Source: Pseudomonas salomonii (lineage in GTDB: Bacteria > Pseudomonadota > Gammaproteobacteria > Pseudomonadales > Pseudomonadaceae). Taken from it: a stretch of 64,000 nucleotides of DNA. The notes under the pieces were generated by a model. It searched no databases. It was not told the origin of the DNA and saw only the letters and a program-made list of their open reading frames with translations. Below are positions 17,694 through 27,325 of the stretch, one piece after another. Position numbers and translations under genes: made by a program. Each line of letters opens with the position of its first letter. Position 1 is the stretch's first letter. The stretch lies in the NCBI RefSeq assembly GCF_900107155.1, contig NZ_FNOX01000018.1:1-64000 (forward strand), read 5' to 3'.

Positions 17694-20600
17694 TCAGGCT
17701 TGTTCTTTTTTCGGCTCGCGAATCTTGTACCAAGCCACGTACAGCGCCGGCAAAAACAGCAGCGTCAGCAAGGTCGCAATGATGATCCCGCCAATCATCG
17801 CGTAGGCCATCGGCCCCCAGAACACTTCACGCGCAATCGGGATCATGCCCAGGCTGGCCGCCGCTGCAGTGAGCAGGATCGGTCGGCGCCGGTGCTCGGT
17901 GGCTTCCACCACCGCGTCCCACGGTGTGTAACCGGCCACTTCATATTCGTGGATCTGCGTCACCAGAATCACCGAGTTGCGGATGATGATGCCGATCAGC
18001 GCCAGAATCCCGAGGATCGCCACAAAGCCCATGGGCGTGCCGGTGGGAATCAGCGCCAGCACCACGCCGATAAGGCCCAGCGGCGCGACACTGGCCACCA
18101 GGAACATCTTCTGCACGCTGTGCAGCTGGATCATCAGGAAGGTCGCCATCAGGAACAGCATCAGCGGCACCACCTTGGCGATCGGGCCCTGGGCCTTGCC
18201 GCTTTCTTCGACGGTGCCGCCGGTGGCCACCTTGTAACCCACCGGCAAGCCGGCGCTGAATTTATCGATGGTCGGCGCCAGCTGCTTCACCAGGTCCGTG
18301 GGCTGCATCTCGTCACGCACCGAGGCCTTGATGGTGATCGTCGGCTTGCGGTCGCGACGCCACACCAGCGGCTGCTCCAGCTCATAACGCACGGTGGCGA
18401 AGGCCAGCAGCGGAATCGAGGTGCCATTGGGTGTGACGATCTGCAGGTTCTGCAAGGTTTCCGGGGTGCCACGCTCGGCATCCTCGGCGCGGCCGACCAC
18501 ATTGATCAGATAGATATCGTCATGTACCTGGGTCACCGAGGCGCCGCTGACCACGCTGTTCATCAACTGCGCCACGTCTTCCGACGACAGCCCCAGTTGT
18601 CGCGCCTTGTCCTGGGCAATGTCCACCCGCAGCACTTTGCCCGGTTCGTTCCAGTCGTAGATGATCTCGCCCAGGTGGGTGTTTTGATCCAGCAACGTTG
18701 CCAGTTCGATAGCGTGTTTGCGCACCTGGTCGATGTCTTTACCCGACACACGATATTGAATCGGTCGCCCCACCGGCGGGCCCATTTCCAGCGGCTGCAC
18801 ATAACTGCCGATGCCGACAAAATCATCGCGCAGGCGCTTTTGCAGGCGCGCAATCAAGGCGCCGCGCTCTTCCAGGCCCTTGCTCACGATGACCAGCTGC
18901 GCGTAGTAGGGGTTTTCCAGTTGCTGGTCGAGGGGCAGGTAGAAACGAATCGCGCCCTGGCCAATGTAGGTGCTCCAGCGCGCAATGTCCGGGTCGTCCT
19001 TGATGATCGCTTCGAGGCGGTCGACGGCCTTGCGCGTTTCGTTGATCGAGGCGTTTTGCGGCAGGTTGAGGTCGACGAGGATTTCCGGACGGTCCGAGGA
19101 CGGGAAAAACTGGTTCTGCACAAACTGCATGGAGAACACCGAGGCCACAAACAGGCCCACGGTAATGCCGATGGCCCACCAGCGGTTGCGCATGGCCCAA
19201 AGCATGCCGCCATTGAAGGCGCGGCCGATGCGCCCAGGTTCGGCATCATGCGGTTTCACGTTGGCGCTGAGGATATGCACGCCGATCACCGGCGCAAACA
19301 GCACCGCCACCACCCACGACACCAACATCGCCACGGCAATTACTGCGAACAGGGTAAAGGTGTATTCACCCGCCGAACTGGCGTTGAGGCCAATCGGTAC
19401 AAAACCGGCCACGGTCACCAGCGTACCGGTGAGCATCGGAAAGGCTGTGGAGGTGTAGGCGTAAGTCGCCGCCTGCTCCTTGGTTTCGCCTTTTTCCAGG
19501 CGCGTGATCATCATCTCCACGGTGATCATCGCATCGTCCACCAACAGGCCGAGGGCAATAATCAAGGCGCCCAATGACACCCGCTGCATGGTGATGCCGC
19601 TGTATTCCATGAACACGAACACCAGCGCCAGCACCAGTGGAATCGAGCACGCCACCACCAGGCCAGCACGCATGCCGAGGCTGATAAAGCTCACCACCAA
19701 CACGATAATCACCGCTTCAAACAAAGCGCTGGTAAAGCCGCCGACGGCTTCTTCCACCACTTCGGCCTGGTCGGAAACCTTATGCACGCCGACGCCTACC
19801 GGCAAGTCGGCGGTCAGTTCGTCCATGCGCGTGTGCAGCGCCTTGCCGAACGACTGGATATTGCCGCCCTTCTGCATGGCAATGGCCAAGCCGATCGCCG
19901 GCTTGCCATTGAAGCGGAACATCGGCCGCGCCGGGTCGACGTAGCCACGGCTGATATCGGCAATGTCCGCCAGCCGATAGAAGCGGTCATTGAGCCGCAG
20001 GTTGACGTTGGCCAGGTCTTTTTCCGAAGCGAATTGCCCGGACGTACGCACGGAAATCCGCTCCGGCCCGGCCTCGATCACCCCGGCAGGGGTCACGGCG
20101 TTCTGTGATTGCAGGCTTTGCACCACTTGGCGCTGATCAATGCCCAGCGCCGCGAGTTTGCGCGTGGAGAAGTTCAGGTAAATCACTTCGTCCTGCTGGC
20201 CGATCATCTCGACCTTGCCCAGCCCCGGCACCGAACGGATCTCGGCGCGCACCTGTTCTACATAATCGCGCAGTTGGCGCATCGACAGGCCGTCGCCGGT
20301 AAAGGCGTAGACCGAGCCGAACACGTCACCGAACTCATCGTTGAATGACGGCCCCTGCAAACCCTGGGGGAAGGTGCCGCGAATATCGTCGATCTTCTTG
20401 CGCACCTGGTACCAGATCTCCGGGATAGCCTTGGCGCTGGTGGTGTCCTTGAGGAACACGAATACTGTGGATTCACCCGGCCGCGTGTAGCTTTTCACGT
20501 AGTCGAGGGAGTCGAGTTCTTCGAGTTTTTTCTCGATACGGTCAGTGACTTGCTTGAGGGTTTCTTCCTGGGTCGCGCCCGGCCAGCGGGTCTGGATCAC

Positions 20601-20747
20601 CATGGTCTTGATGGTGAACGACGGGTCTTCCTCGCGGCCCAGGTTCATGTAGGAGAACACGCCCATCAGCAGCGCGACGAACATCAGGTACCAGACGAAG
20701 GACTGATGCTTGAGGGCCCAGTCGGATAAGTTGAAGCTCCCTTTCAT
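17694..20747 (-). CDS. RND efflux transporter, TriC-like inner-membrane pump
   Basis: A 1017-residue hydrophobe/amphiphile efflux RND pump. The first membrane helix lies at residues about 15-35, with large periplasmic loops after helices 1 and 7. The helix 4 region LLVDDAMITVEMM carries the adjacent Asp pair used for proton coupling. IIRNSVILVTQIHEYE near residue 920 and the final membrane block are intact. Two adaptor genes lie directly upstream with ATGA overlaps. A pump with two different adaptors is the layout of P. aeruginosa TriABC (triclosan efflux), and the sequence fits that branch. No outer-membrane channel gene is adjacent, as with TriABC, which uses OpmH. Confidence 0.8.
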   Translation of the reverse strand: MKGSFNLSDWALKHQSFVWYLMFVALLMGVFSYMNLGREEDPSFTIKTMVIQTRWPGATQEETLKQVTDRIEKKLEELDSLDYVKSYTRPGESTVFVFLKDTTSAKAIPEIWYQVRKKIDDIRGTFPQGLQGPSFNDEFGDVFGSVYAFTGDGLSMRQLRDYVEQVRAEIRSVPGLGKVEMIGQQDEVIYLNFSTRKLAALGIDQRQVVQSLQSQNAVTPAGVIEAGPERISVRTSGQFASEKDLANVNLRLNDRFYRLADIADISRGYVDPARPMFRFNGKPAIGLAIAMQKGGNIQSFGKALHTRMDELTADLPVGVGVHKVSDQAEVVEEAVGGFTSALFEAVIIVLVVSFISLGMRAGLVVACSIPLVLALVFVFMEYSGITMQRVSLGALIIALGLLVDDAMITVEMMITRLEKGETKEQAATYAYTSTAFPMLTGTLVTVAGFVPIGLNASSAGEYTFTLFAVIAVAMLVSWVVAVLFAPVIGVHILSANVKPHDAEPGRIGRAFNGGMLWAMRNRWWAIGITVGLFVASVFSMQFVQNQFFPSSDRPEILVDLNLPQNASINETRKAVDRLEAIIKDDPDIARWSTYIGQGAIRFYLPLDQQLENPYYAQLVIVSKGLEERGALIARLQKRLRDDFVGIGSYVQPLEMGPPVGRPIQYRVSGKDIDQVRKHAIELATLLDQNTHLGEIIYDWNEPGKVLRVDIAQDKARQLGLSSEDVAQLMNSVVSGASVTQVHDDIYLINVVGRAEDAERGTPETLQNLQIVTPNGTSIPLLAFATVRYELEQPLVWRRDRKPTITIKASVRDEMQPTDLVKQLAPTIDKFSAGLPVGYKVATGGTVEESGKAQGPIAKVVPLMLFLMATFLMIQLHSVQKMFLVASVAPLGLIGVVLALIPTGTPMGFVAILGILALIGIIIRNSVILVTQIHEYEVAGYTPWDAVVEATEHRRRPILLTAAAASLGMIPIAREVFWGPMAYAMIGGIIIATLLTLLFLPALYVAWYKIREPKKEQA

Positions 20748-21814
20748 CGCGGGCTGTCCTCGTCGATTTTGACTTTTTGCCCGGGTTTCAGGCTGTTCAC
20801 GCCAGCGGTGACGATGCGTTCGCCGGGTTTGACGCCGCCGTTGAGCAAGGCGCTGTTGGCATCGCGGCTGATCACCGTGATGTCACGTGGCTGCACGGTC
20901 TGGCTTTGAGTGTCGAGTAGCCAGATGCGGGACTTGCCGTCGACTTCCTGCAAGGCGGTCAACGGCACTTCGATACGCGGTGCGATGGCGCTGCTCAAGG
21001 TCACGCTGATGGCCGTGCCAAGACGAAACGCAGGTGGCGTTTCGGCCAGGGTCAGGCGCGCGCGGCGGGTGCGTGTGGCGCTTTGGGCCTGGGGTTCGAT
21101 CTCGCGCACGATGGCGGTGGTGTTGACGCTCGGGTCGAGCTGCCCGGCGACCAGGAATACCACGTCCGGCGGCAGGCGCTCGGCGAGCCCGGCGGGCAGG
21201 TCGATCACCGCTTCCTTGATGTCCGGGCGCGCCAGCGTGACCACTTGCTGGCCGGCGCTGACCACTTGGCCGGCCTCGGCATTCCAGGCGGTGACGATCC
21301 CGGCGTGGTCGGTACGCAGTTCGGCGTAGTTGAGTTGGTCCTTGGCCTGGTTGACCGAGGCTTTGGCTTGGTCAAGGGTCGCCCGGGTGGTTTTCAGGTC
21401 GGTCTGGGCCACATCCAGCTGGGCCTGGGCACCGACGCCGCGATTGAACAGTTCCTGCTGGCGCCGGGCGTTGGCCTGGGCATTGATGAACTGCGCCTGC
21501 ACGCGGGCCAGGTCGCCTTGGGCGGCGCGCAACTGGTTCTGCTGGTCGGTGGGGTCAAGCACGGCGAGCAAGGCGCCCTTCTCCACTTCGGCGCCGACAT
21601 CCACGGCACGGCGGGCGATACGGCCGGGCACGCGGAAACCCAGGTTGCTTTCGTAGCGGGCCTGGATGGTGCCGGCGAAACGGCCAAGGGTTTCCTGGTC
21701 TTCGGACCTCACTTGCATCGACAGCACCGGCCGCACAGGCTCGGGCGGCGTTTCCTCTTTGGAGCAGGCGACCAGCAACAGGCTGGCGGCAAGCAATGCC
21801 GTCAGGCGCTTCAT
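20744..21814 (-). CDS. RND efflux periplasmic adaptor, TriB-like lipoprotein
   Basis: A 356-residue membrane-fusion protein. Residues 1-17 form a lipoprotein signal (LLVAC lipobox, Cys17). Family features in order: a lipoyl half (GFRVPGRIARR at about 54-64), an alpha-helical hairpin (about 95-165, rich in Gln and Ala, coiled coil), the second lipoyl half, and a beta-barrel segment ending EVPLTALQEVDGKSRIWLLD. It links the RND pump to an outer-membrane channel. It overlaps its neighbours on both sides by 4 bases. Homologous to, but clearly diverged from, the upstream adaptor. Confidence 0.85.
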   Translation of the reverse strand: MKRLTALLAASLLLVACSKEETPPEPVRPVLSMQVRSEDQETLGRFAGTIQARYESNLGFRVPGRIARRAVDVGAEVEKGALLAVLDPTDQQNQLRAAQGDLARVQAQFINAQANARRQQELFNRGVGAQAQLDVAQTDLKTTRATLDQAKASVNQAKDQLNYAELRTDHAGIVTAWNAEAGQVVSAGQQVVTLARPDIKEAVIDLPAGLAERLPPDVVFLVAGQLDPSVNTTAIVREIEPQAQSATRTRRARLTLAETPPAFRLGTAISVTLSSAIAPRIEVPLTALQEVDGKSRIWLLDTQSQTVQPRDITVISRDANSALLNGGVKPGERIVTAGVNSLKPGQKVKIDEDSPR

Positions 21815-22893
21815 GGCTGGACTCCTTGCTGGGCGATCTCGACCAACATGCCGGGGTGCAGCAACTGCCCGCCGGCCACCACGACTTTTTCGCCGCCTTT
21901 AAGGCCGTCGCCAATAATCACTTTGCCGGTCAGGTAGCGCGCTACCGTGACTTTGTGCAGTTGCGCCTTGCCGTCGCCGTCAATCAGCCACACGGCGGGT
22001 TCGTTGAGGTCTTTGGTCAGCGCCGACCACGGCAGTTCCACACTGGCCTTGGCCGGGCCATTGGCCGTGGCGCTGACCACTGAGCCCAACTGCATGCCTT
22101 TAGGCAGCGATTGCAAGGCAATTTTCACTTGCACGGTGCCGGTATTGGCCGCCACGGCGGGCGTGACTTCGCGAACTTTACCCACGGCCTTGATGCTCGG
22201 GTTATCCAGCAGGCTCACGGTGATCGGCGCATCGGGCGGCGGCTCCACCAGCAAGGATTCATAAACGTTGAACACGGCATCGCGCTCGCCATCGGTGGCC
22301 AGGCTGAAAATCGGCACGGTGGCCTGCACCACCTGGCCGACTTCAGCCTGGCGCGCCGTGATCACGCCCGGGGCATCAGCGACCAGCGCGGTGTAGCCGA
22401 GTTGTTCGCGGGCATTGGCCAACTGCGCCTGGGCAGCGGCCAAGGCACTTTGGCTGCTACGTAGCGCGGCTTGAGCGGCATCGTATTCGCTGCGACTGGT
22501 GTAACCCTTGGGCAAGAGCTTTTCCTGGCGCACAAAGGCCGCAGCGGTCTGCTTGACCCGCGCCTGTTCGGCCACGACCTGGGCCTGGGCGGAGTCGACG
22601 TTGGTCTGCAAATCCTTGGGGTCGAGCTTGGCCAGCACTTGCCTGGCGGTTACGCGGTCGCCGACGTCGACCATGCGCTGGATGATTTTGCCACCCACGC
22701 GAAAGGACAAGTCGGTTTGCACGCGAGCCTGGATATCGCCGGTCAGGGTCACGGCGGCGGCAAAATCCGCGGGCTGCACGGTCTGCACAAACACCCGCGA
22801 ATGCTCCTTGGGTTCGGCCTTTTCCTGGCCACAGCCGCTCAGCAGCGTCAGCAGGCCAAGTCCGAAAATACAGGTGTAAATACGACCGCCCAT
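21811..22893 (-). CDS. RND efflux periplasmic adaptor, TriA-like lipoprotein
   Basis: A 360-residue membrane-fusion protein and first gene of the efflux operon. The start ATG at 22893 has AAGGAG 6 bp upstream. The N-terminus is a lipoprotein signal (LLSGC, Cys21). It has the same lipoyl, hairpin and beta-barrel architecture as the next gene, with FRVGGKIIQRMVDVGDRV marking the first lipoyl half. The pair of distinct adaptors is the defining trait of TriABC-type pumps. The 120-bp gap to the divergent AAA gene must hold the promoter; no adjacent TetR-type regulator is present. Confidence 0.85.
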   Translation of the reverse strand: MGGRIYTCIFGLGLLTLLSGCGQEKAEPKEHSRVFVQTVQPADFAAAVTLTGDIQARVQTDLSFRVGGKIIQRMVDVGDRVTARQVLAKLDPKDLQTNVDSAQAQVVAEQARVKQTAAAFVRQEKLLPKGYTSRSEYDAAQAALRSSQSALAAAQAQLANAREQLGYTALVADAPGVITARQAEVGQVVQATVPIFSLATDGERDAVFNVYESLLVEPPPDAPITVSLLDNPSIKAVGKVREVTPAVAANTGTVQVKIALQSLPKGMQLGSVVSATANGPAKASVELPWSALTKDLNEPAVWLIDGDGKAQLHKVTVARYLTGKVIIGDGLKGGEKVVVAGGQLLHPGMLVEIAQQGVQP

Positions 22894-23013
22894 GCAGGCT
22901 CCTTTTGCGTGACGCGATGTGACAGTGAGTATGCGACTGTGAGCTTAGATCAGGGTTCCTTATCTGCATGGAGCATCCCATACTCCAAGGGTTCCCACGC
23001 CGACTAAATACAC

Positions 23014-24174
23014 ATGCTCAAAACCCTCGCGGTGGCCAACTACCGCTCGATCAATAAACTGGTGGTACCGCTGGCCCGCTTGAACCTGGTCACCGGCCCC
23101 AATGGCAGCGGCAAGTCCAACCTGTACCGCGCTTTGCGCTTGCTGGCGGAAACCGCCCAAGGCGGGGTGATCAATGCATTGGCGCGTGAAGGCGGGCTGG
23201 ATTCGACCTTCTGGGCCGGGCCGGAAACCATCAGCCGAAGCATGCGCAGCGGTGAGGTGGCGGTGGAGCCTGTCGTGCGCCAAGGCGTCAGGCGCTTGCG
23301 CCTGGGGTTTGCCGGAGAGGATTTCAGCTACGCGATTTCCTTGGGGCTGCCGGAAAAAACCTCGTCGTATTTCTCCCTGGACCCGGAAGTGAAAAAGGAA
23401 TGCATCTGGGCCGGGCACATCTACCGCCCGGCCAGCCTGCTGGTGCAGCGCTCCGGGCCGATGGTGCGCGCCCGTGACGGCCGCGCCTGGGACGTACTGG
23501 CCCAGCACACGCCCAACTATCACAGCCTGTTCGATCAGGTCGGCAGCCTGCGCAGCTCGCCGGAGGTGTTGCTGCTGCGCGAAAGCATCCGTGGCTGGCG
23601 TTTTTATGATCATTTTCGCAGCGATGTGGACGCCCCCGTGCGCCAGCCGCAACTGGGCACGCGCACGCCAGTGTTGCATCACGACGGCCGCGATTTGGCG
23701 GCGGCATTGCAGACCATCCGCGAAATCGGCGACCCCGAAGCGTTGCAGCGCGCCGTCAGTGACGCGTTCCCCGGTGCACGGCTGAATATCGAGCCGTTGC
23801 AAGGTGGGCGTTTTGCGATTGAGTTTTATCAGGAAGGTTTGCTGCGGCCATTGTCGGCAGCGGAATTGTCAGACGGCACCTTGCGCTACCTGCTGCTGAT
23901 CGCGGCGCTGCTGACGCCACGGCCGCCGACCATGATGGTGCTGAACGAACCGGAAACCAGCCTGCACCCGGATTTATTGCCGGCGTTGGCGCGCTTGATT
24001 ATCCAGGCCTCGAAGCAGTGCCAGGTGTGGGTGGTGTCCCATGCCAGCCGCTTGATTGCGGCGTTGCAGCAGGATGAAGAATGCAATTGCATCGTGCTGG
24101 AGAAGGTACTGGGGCAGACTCAGATTGTGGGCCAGGGGGTTCTGGATGGGCCGGCCTGGCATTGGCCTGAGTAG
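23014..24174 (+). CDS. AAA family ATPase (RecF/SMC-like, AAA_21 type)
   Basis: A 386-residue soluble ATPase. Walker A GPNGSGKS is at residues 28-35, after an N-terminal strand (LAVANYRSINKLVVPL) typical of RecF-like AAA proteins. The C-terminal part holds the ABC-type signature region LSAAELSDGTLRYLLL and the Walker B/D-loop NEPETSLHPDLLPALARL near residue 310, then WVVSHASRLIAAL. No TOPRIM nuclease domain follows, so it is not a complete OLD nuclease. It stands alone and divergent from the efflux operon. Possible roles are DNA repair or defence, but no partner gene is present. Confidence 0.75.
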   Translation: MLKTLAVANYRSINKLVVPLARLNLVTGPNGSGKSNLYRALRLLAETAQGGVINALAREGGLDSTFWAGPETISRSMRSGEVAVEPVVRQGVRRLRLGFAGEDFSYAISLGLPEKTSSYFSLDPEVKKECIWAGHIYRPASLLVQRSGPMVRARDGRAWDVLAQHTPNYHSLFDQVGSLRSSPEVLLLRESIRGWRFYDHFRSDVDAPVRQPQLGTRTPVLHHDGRDLAAALQTIREIGDPEALQRAVSDAFPGARLNIEPLQGGRFAIEFYQEGLLRPLSAAELSDGTLRYLLLIAALLTPRPPTMMVLNEPETSLHPDLLPALARLIIQASKQCQVWVVSHASRLIAALQQDEECNCIVLEKVLGQTQIVGQGVLDGPAWHWPE

Positions 24175-24181
24175 AGATAAA

Positions 24182-24294
24182 GATCGTTCCCACGCTCTGC
24201 GTGGGAACGCCTCCTGTGATGCTCTGCGTCACGACTCCAAGAGCGGACGCAGAGCGTCCTGAGCGGCATTCCCACGCAGAGCGTGGGAACGATC
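24182..24294. repeat. REP-type inverted repeat (family 2)
   Basis: GATCGTTCCCACGCTCTGCG begins it and its inverted copy ends it, with internal GACGCAGAGCG units. The same 105-113 bp element recurs at 27537 and 50711. It sits between two convergent genes. Confidence 0.85.
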
Positions 24295-24301
24295 ATCATC
24301 A

Positions 24302-25153
24302 TCAGCCCTGCCACTTACCGCCTTCAACAATCACACTCTCAGGCTTGGTGTCATCGCTCAGCTCTTTACGCACATACTGGTCATACAGCTTGAGCAAAAA
24401 CTTCTCCTCACCCAACTTCGCCAGCTCCGCGTTCACCCAGTCGCGCAGTTCGATGTTGCCCTTCTTCACCGCCGGAGCAATCGGCGCTTCATCACCGAGT
24501 TTCTCTTCCAGCACGCGGTAGCCAGGGTTCTGCTTGGCCCAGCTGAACAGCACCAGGTTGTCTTGCGCGTAGGCATCGCCACGGCCGGCCGACAGGGCTT
24601 GCAGTGACTCGGAGTTTTTCTCGAACTTGAGCAGTTTCCAGTCCGGGTGGTTCTTGGTCAGCCAGATATCGGCGGTGGTGCCGGTAGTGACGATGGTAGT
24701 GCGGGTCGCCAGGTCATCCAGGCTTTTCACCGCGCTGTCATTCGGCACCAGCGCCTGTACCGCAACTTTGAGGTTGGGGTTGGTGAAGTCCACCGCTTCC
24801 TTGCGCTCCGGCGTCACGGTCATGTTGGCGAGGATCAGGTCGACCTTGTCGCTTTGCAGGAACGGAATACGGCTGGCCGGTTCCACCGCAACGAACTCAA
24901 CCTTGTTTTCATCGCCCAGCAGGTCCTTGGCGAATTGGCGGCCGATGTCGGTATCAAACCCCACATAACGGCCCGCTTCGTTGACGAAACCAAAGGGTGG
25001 CTTGTCGGTAAACACGCCGACGATCAGCTTGTCCCGCGCTTTGATCTTGTCGATGTAGCTGGCAGCCGCGACGGGTTTGGCAGGCTCTTCGGCTTTTTTA
25101 TCGCAGCCGGCCAGTAAGGCAACGGCAAACAGTGGCAGCAGTAGTTTTTTCAT
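24302..25153 (-). CDS. Amino-acid-type ABC transporter substrate-binding lipoprotein
   Basis: A 283-residue family 3 solute-binding protein with a lipoprotein signal (LLAGC, Cys16). The ligand domain begins DKLIVGVFTDKPPFGFVNE and continues GFDTDIGRQFAKDLLG. The second lobe contains TTGTTADIWL and ESLQALSAGRGDAYAQDN. It is the last gene of a four-gene operon (permease, permease, ATPase, binding protein) and overlaps the ATPase gene by 4 bases. The family binds polar amino acids. An operon-proximal ATATTC-like element suggests sulfur control, so a sulfur amino acid is possible. Confidence 0.85.
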   Translation of the reverse strand: MKKLLLPLFAVALLAGCDKKAEEPAKPVAAASYIDKIKARDKLIVGVFTDKPPFGFVNEAGRYVGFDTDIGRQFAKDLLGDENKVEFVAVEPASRIPFLQSDKVDLILANMTVTPERKEAVDFTNPNLKVAVQALVPNDSAVKSLDDLATRTTIVTTGTTADIWLTKNHPDWKLLKFEKNSESLQALSAGRGDAYAQDNLVLFSWAKQNPGYRVLEEKLGDEAPIAPAVKKGNIELRDWVNAELAKLGEEKFLLKLYDQYVRKELSDDTKPESVIVEGGKWQG

Positions 25154-25926
25154 ATCAGCTCCAGTTCCTTGGTCTTTTTGGGCAGTGTTGAAACAAAGGA
25201 GAACTTCTCCAGAAACTGCTGCGCGCGTGCGGTTTGCGGGTTCGTAAAGAATGCCTCGGGGGTGTTGTGTTCGAGGATGCGGCCGGCCTCCATGAACACC
25301 ACGCGGTCAGCGACGGCGCGGGCGAAGGCCATTTCGTGGGTGACGATCAACAGGGTCATGCCATCGCGGGCCAGGCCCTGGATCACTTCCAGCACTTCCT
25401 TGACCATCTCCGGGTCGAGGGCGGCGGTGACTTCATCAAACAGCATGACCTGCGGGTTCATGCACAGCGAACGGACGATGGCGATGCGTTGCTGCTGGCC
25501 GCCGGAGAGCTGGCGCGGGAAGGCGTCGCGTTTGTCGGCGAGCCCCACGCGCGCCAGCAGTTTCTCTGCTTGCTCACGGGCTTCACGCGGGTCGCGTTTT
25601 TGCACTTTCAGCGGGCCGAGCAGGATGTTGTCGAGCACGCTCATGTGCGGGAACAGGTGGTAGCTCTGGAACACCATGCCCACGTCCTGGCGCACCTGAC
25701 GCCAGTCGGTGTTTTTGTCCAGCAACTCCTTGCCGGCAAACCGCAGGCTGCCGCTGTGGGCGACTTCCAGCCCATTGAGGCAGCGCAGCAAGGTGCTTTT
25801 GCCGCAGCCACTGGGGCCGAGGATCACCACCACTTCGCCGCTCTGCACGCTCAGGTCGATGCCCTTGAGCACCTGCGTCTCGCCGAAAAATTTGTTGAAA
25901 CCCTGGAACTCGATCAATGCGCTCAT
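25150..25926 (-). CDS. Amino-acid ABC transporter ATP-binding protein
   Basis: A 258-residue GlnQ/HisP-type ATPase. The start is ATG at 25926 (MSALIEFQGF), overlapping the permease stop; the longer open frame upstream is only the permease read out of frame. Walker A GPSGCGKST, signature LSGGQQQR, Walker B VMLFDEVTAALD and H-loop VTHEM are all present. The Walker B region has DEVTAALD rather than the common DEPTSALD, a variation seen in this family. It powers uptake of the substrate bound by the lipoprotein encoded next. Confidence 0.9.
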   Translation of the reverse strand: MSALIEFQGFNKFFGETQVLKGIDLSVQSGEVVVILGPSGCGKSTLLRCLNGLEVAHSGSLRFAGKELLDKNTDWRQVRQDVGMVFQSYHLFPHMSVLDNILLGPLKVQKRDPREAREQAEKLLARVGLADKRDAFPRQLSGGQQQRIAIVRSLCMNPQVMLFDEVTAALDPEMVKEVLEVIQGLARDGMTLLIVTHEMAFARAVADRVVFMEAGRILEHNTPEAFFTNPQTARAQQFLEKFSFVSTLPKKTKELELI

Positions 25927-26582
25927 GCCTGGCCCCAGCGCCGTTCCAGCACCTTGGAGGCGGCCGACAACGGGTAGCAGATAAAGAAGAAAAACAGGAA
26001 CAGCACGCCGTAGATCAGTACCGACTCGTAGGTGCGTTCGATGATTTGCTGGCCGACCTTGATCACATCCACCACGCCGATCAGCACCGCCAGCGAGCTG
26101 GTCTTGATGATCCGCGTGTAGACGTTGATGGTCGGCGGCGTCATGCGTTTCAGGGCCTGGGGCAGCAATACGTAGCCGTACAGTTGCGGGTCGGATAAAC
26201 CAATCGACAACCCCGCCTCGCGCTGGCCACGTGGCAGCGAATGCAGCGCGCCGCGTACCACCTCGCCGACCTCGCTGGCGCCCCAGAGCGACAGCACCAG
26301 CACCGCGCACCAGAAACTGGGAATGCTCAGGCCAAAGAAAATCGGCAGCCCGAAAAACAGCAGGTACAACCACACCAGCACCGGGATCGCGCGAAACAGC
26401 TCCAGGTACACCCGCAGCACCGCGTTGATCACCTTGTTATTCAAGGTGCGCAGCACGCCATACAACACGCCGCCGACCGTGCTGAAGGCGATACTCAAAA
26501 AAGAAATCGACAGGGTTTGCGCAGCGCCCTTGCCCAGTTGCGGCAGTGACACCCACAACAACTCAAGACCCGAACTGGCCAT
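25923..26582 (-). CDS. Amino-acid ABC transporter permease (second)
   Basis: A 219-residue HisM/GltK-type inner-membrane permease. The EAA loop GQREAGLSIGLSDPQLYGYVLLPQALKR is near residues 117-144. The N-terminal segment LSISFLSIAFSTVGGVLYGVL is the first helix. The third helix region reads LFRAIPVLVWLYLLFFGLP. Its start overlaps the end of the first permease gene by 20 bases. It forms a heterodimer with that protein. Confidence 0.85.
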   Translation of the reverse strand: MASSGLELLWVSLPQLGKGAAQTLSISFLSIAFSTVGGVLYGVLRTLNNKVINAVLRVYLELFRAIPVLVWLYLLFFGLPIFFGLSIPSFWCAVLVLSLWGASEVGEVVRGALHSLPRGQREAGLSIGLSDPQLYGYVLLPQALKRMTPPTINVYTRIIKTSSLAVLIGVVDVIKVGQQIIERTYESVLIYGVLFLFFFFICYPLSAASKVLERRWGQA

Positions 26583-27228
26583 GCTGGAGCCTCCTTTCCA
26601 GGCGGCTGAGCAACAGCGACAGCGGCAAGAACAGCAGCACGCAAATCAGCGTCAACACGGCGAGCATTTCGTAGGTCTTGTAGTAGAGCGCGATGTAGCT
26701 CTTGGTGGTGTAGAGAATCTCCGGCACCGCCACCGCGGACACCACGGTGGTCTCTTTGAGCAAAAAGATGAAATTGGCGAACAACGCCGGCAGGCTGAGG
26801 ATGCCGGCCTGGGGCAGGATCACATGGCGCAGCAGTTGCCAGTCCGACAGGCCGATGGATTTACCCGACTCGATCTGCGCCAGCGGCACCGCTTCCACGC
26901 CGGCGCGCAGCACTTCGGTGAGGTAGGCGCCGCCGAGGAAGGTCATGGTGATGATCGCCGCCCAGAACCCGGAGATATTGAAACCCAGGGCCGGCAGTGC
27001 GAAGTACACGAAGAACAGCTGGATCAGCAGCGGCGTGTTACGCGCCAGCTCCACATACAGCGCCACCAGGCGTGACAGGTAGGGCGTGCGAAATACCAGC
27101 AGCGCCGCGTTGATCACCGCCACCAGCAACGAGGTGGCAATGGCGATCAAACCCACTTGCAGTGTGACCCCCACGGCTTTTAGAAACGCCGGCAAGGTGC
27201 TGAGGATAAAAGCAAAATCGAAAGTCAT
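26563..27228 (-). CDS. Amino-acid ABC transporter permease (first)
   Basis: A 221-residue HisQ/GltJ-type permease and the first gene of the operon. Typical features: the ELARNTPLLIQLFFVYFALP segment, the EAA loop around QIESGKSIGLSDWQLLRHVILPQAG, and five hydrophobic helices. The ATG at 27228 lies just below an A+T-rich upstream region with an ATATTC-like element about 100 bp away. Substrate specificity is set by the lipoprotein encoded at the operon end. Confidence 0.85.
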   Translation of the reverse strand: MTFDFAFILSTLPAFLKAVGVTLQVGLIAIATSLLVAVINAALLVFRTPYLSRLVALYVELARNTPLLIQLFFVYFALPALGFNISGFWAAIITMTFLGGAYLTEVLRAGVEAVPLAQIESGKSIGLSDWQLLRHVILPQAGILSLPALFANFIFLLKETTVVSAVAVPEILYTTKSYIALYYKTYEMLAVLTLICVLLFLPLSLLLSRLERRLQHGQFGS

Positions 27229-27325
27229 TTTGGGTCCATGACGCCGCAGGGGTAATGCGGCGGGCGCTGTCCGTTCCGACGAGGGTAACGTCGGGTAGCG
27301 CGAACTTTAAAGGCATAAAAAGTAA

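Noticed and set aside
17577-19577. 666-codon open frame on the plus strand
   Set aside because: Antisense to the RND pump gene; His/Gln/Arg-rich shadow product with no domain.
25927-26373. N-terminal extension of the amino-acid ABC ATPase
   Set aside because: The extension is the permease gene read in another frame; the true start is ATG 25926 with the usual family N-terminus.
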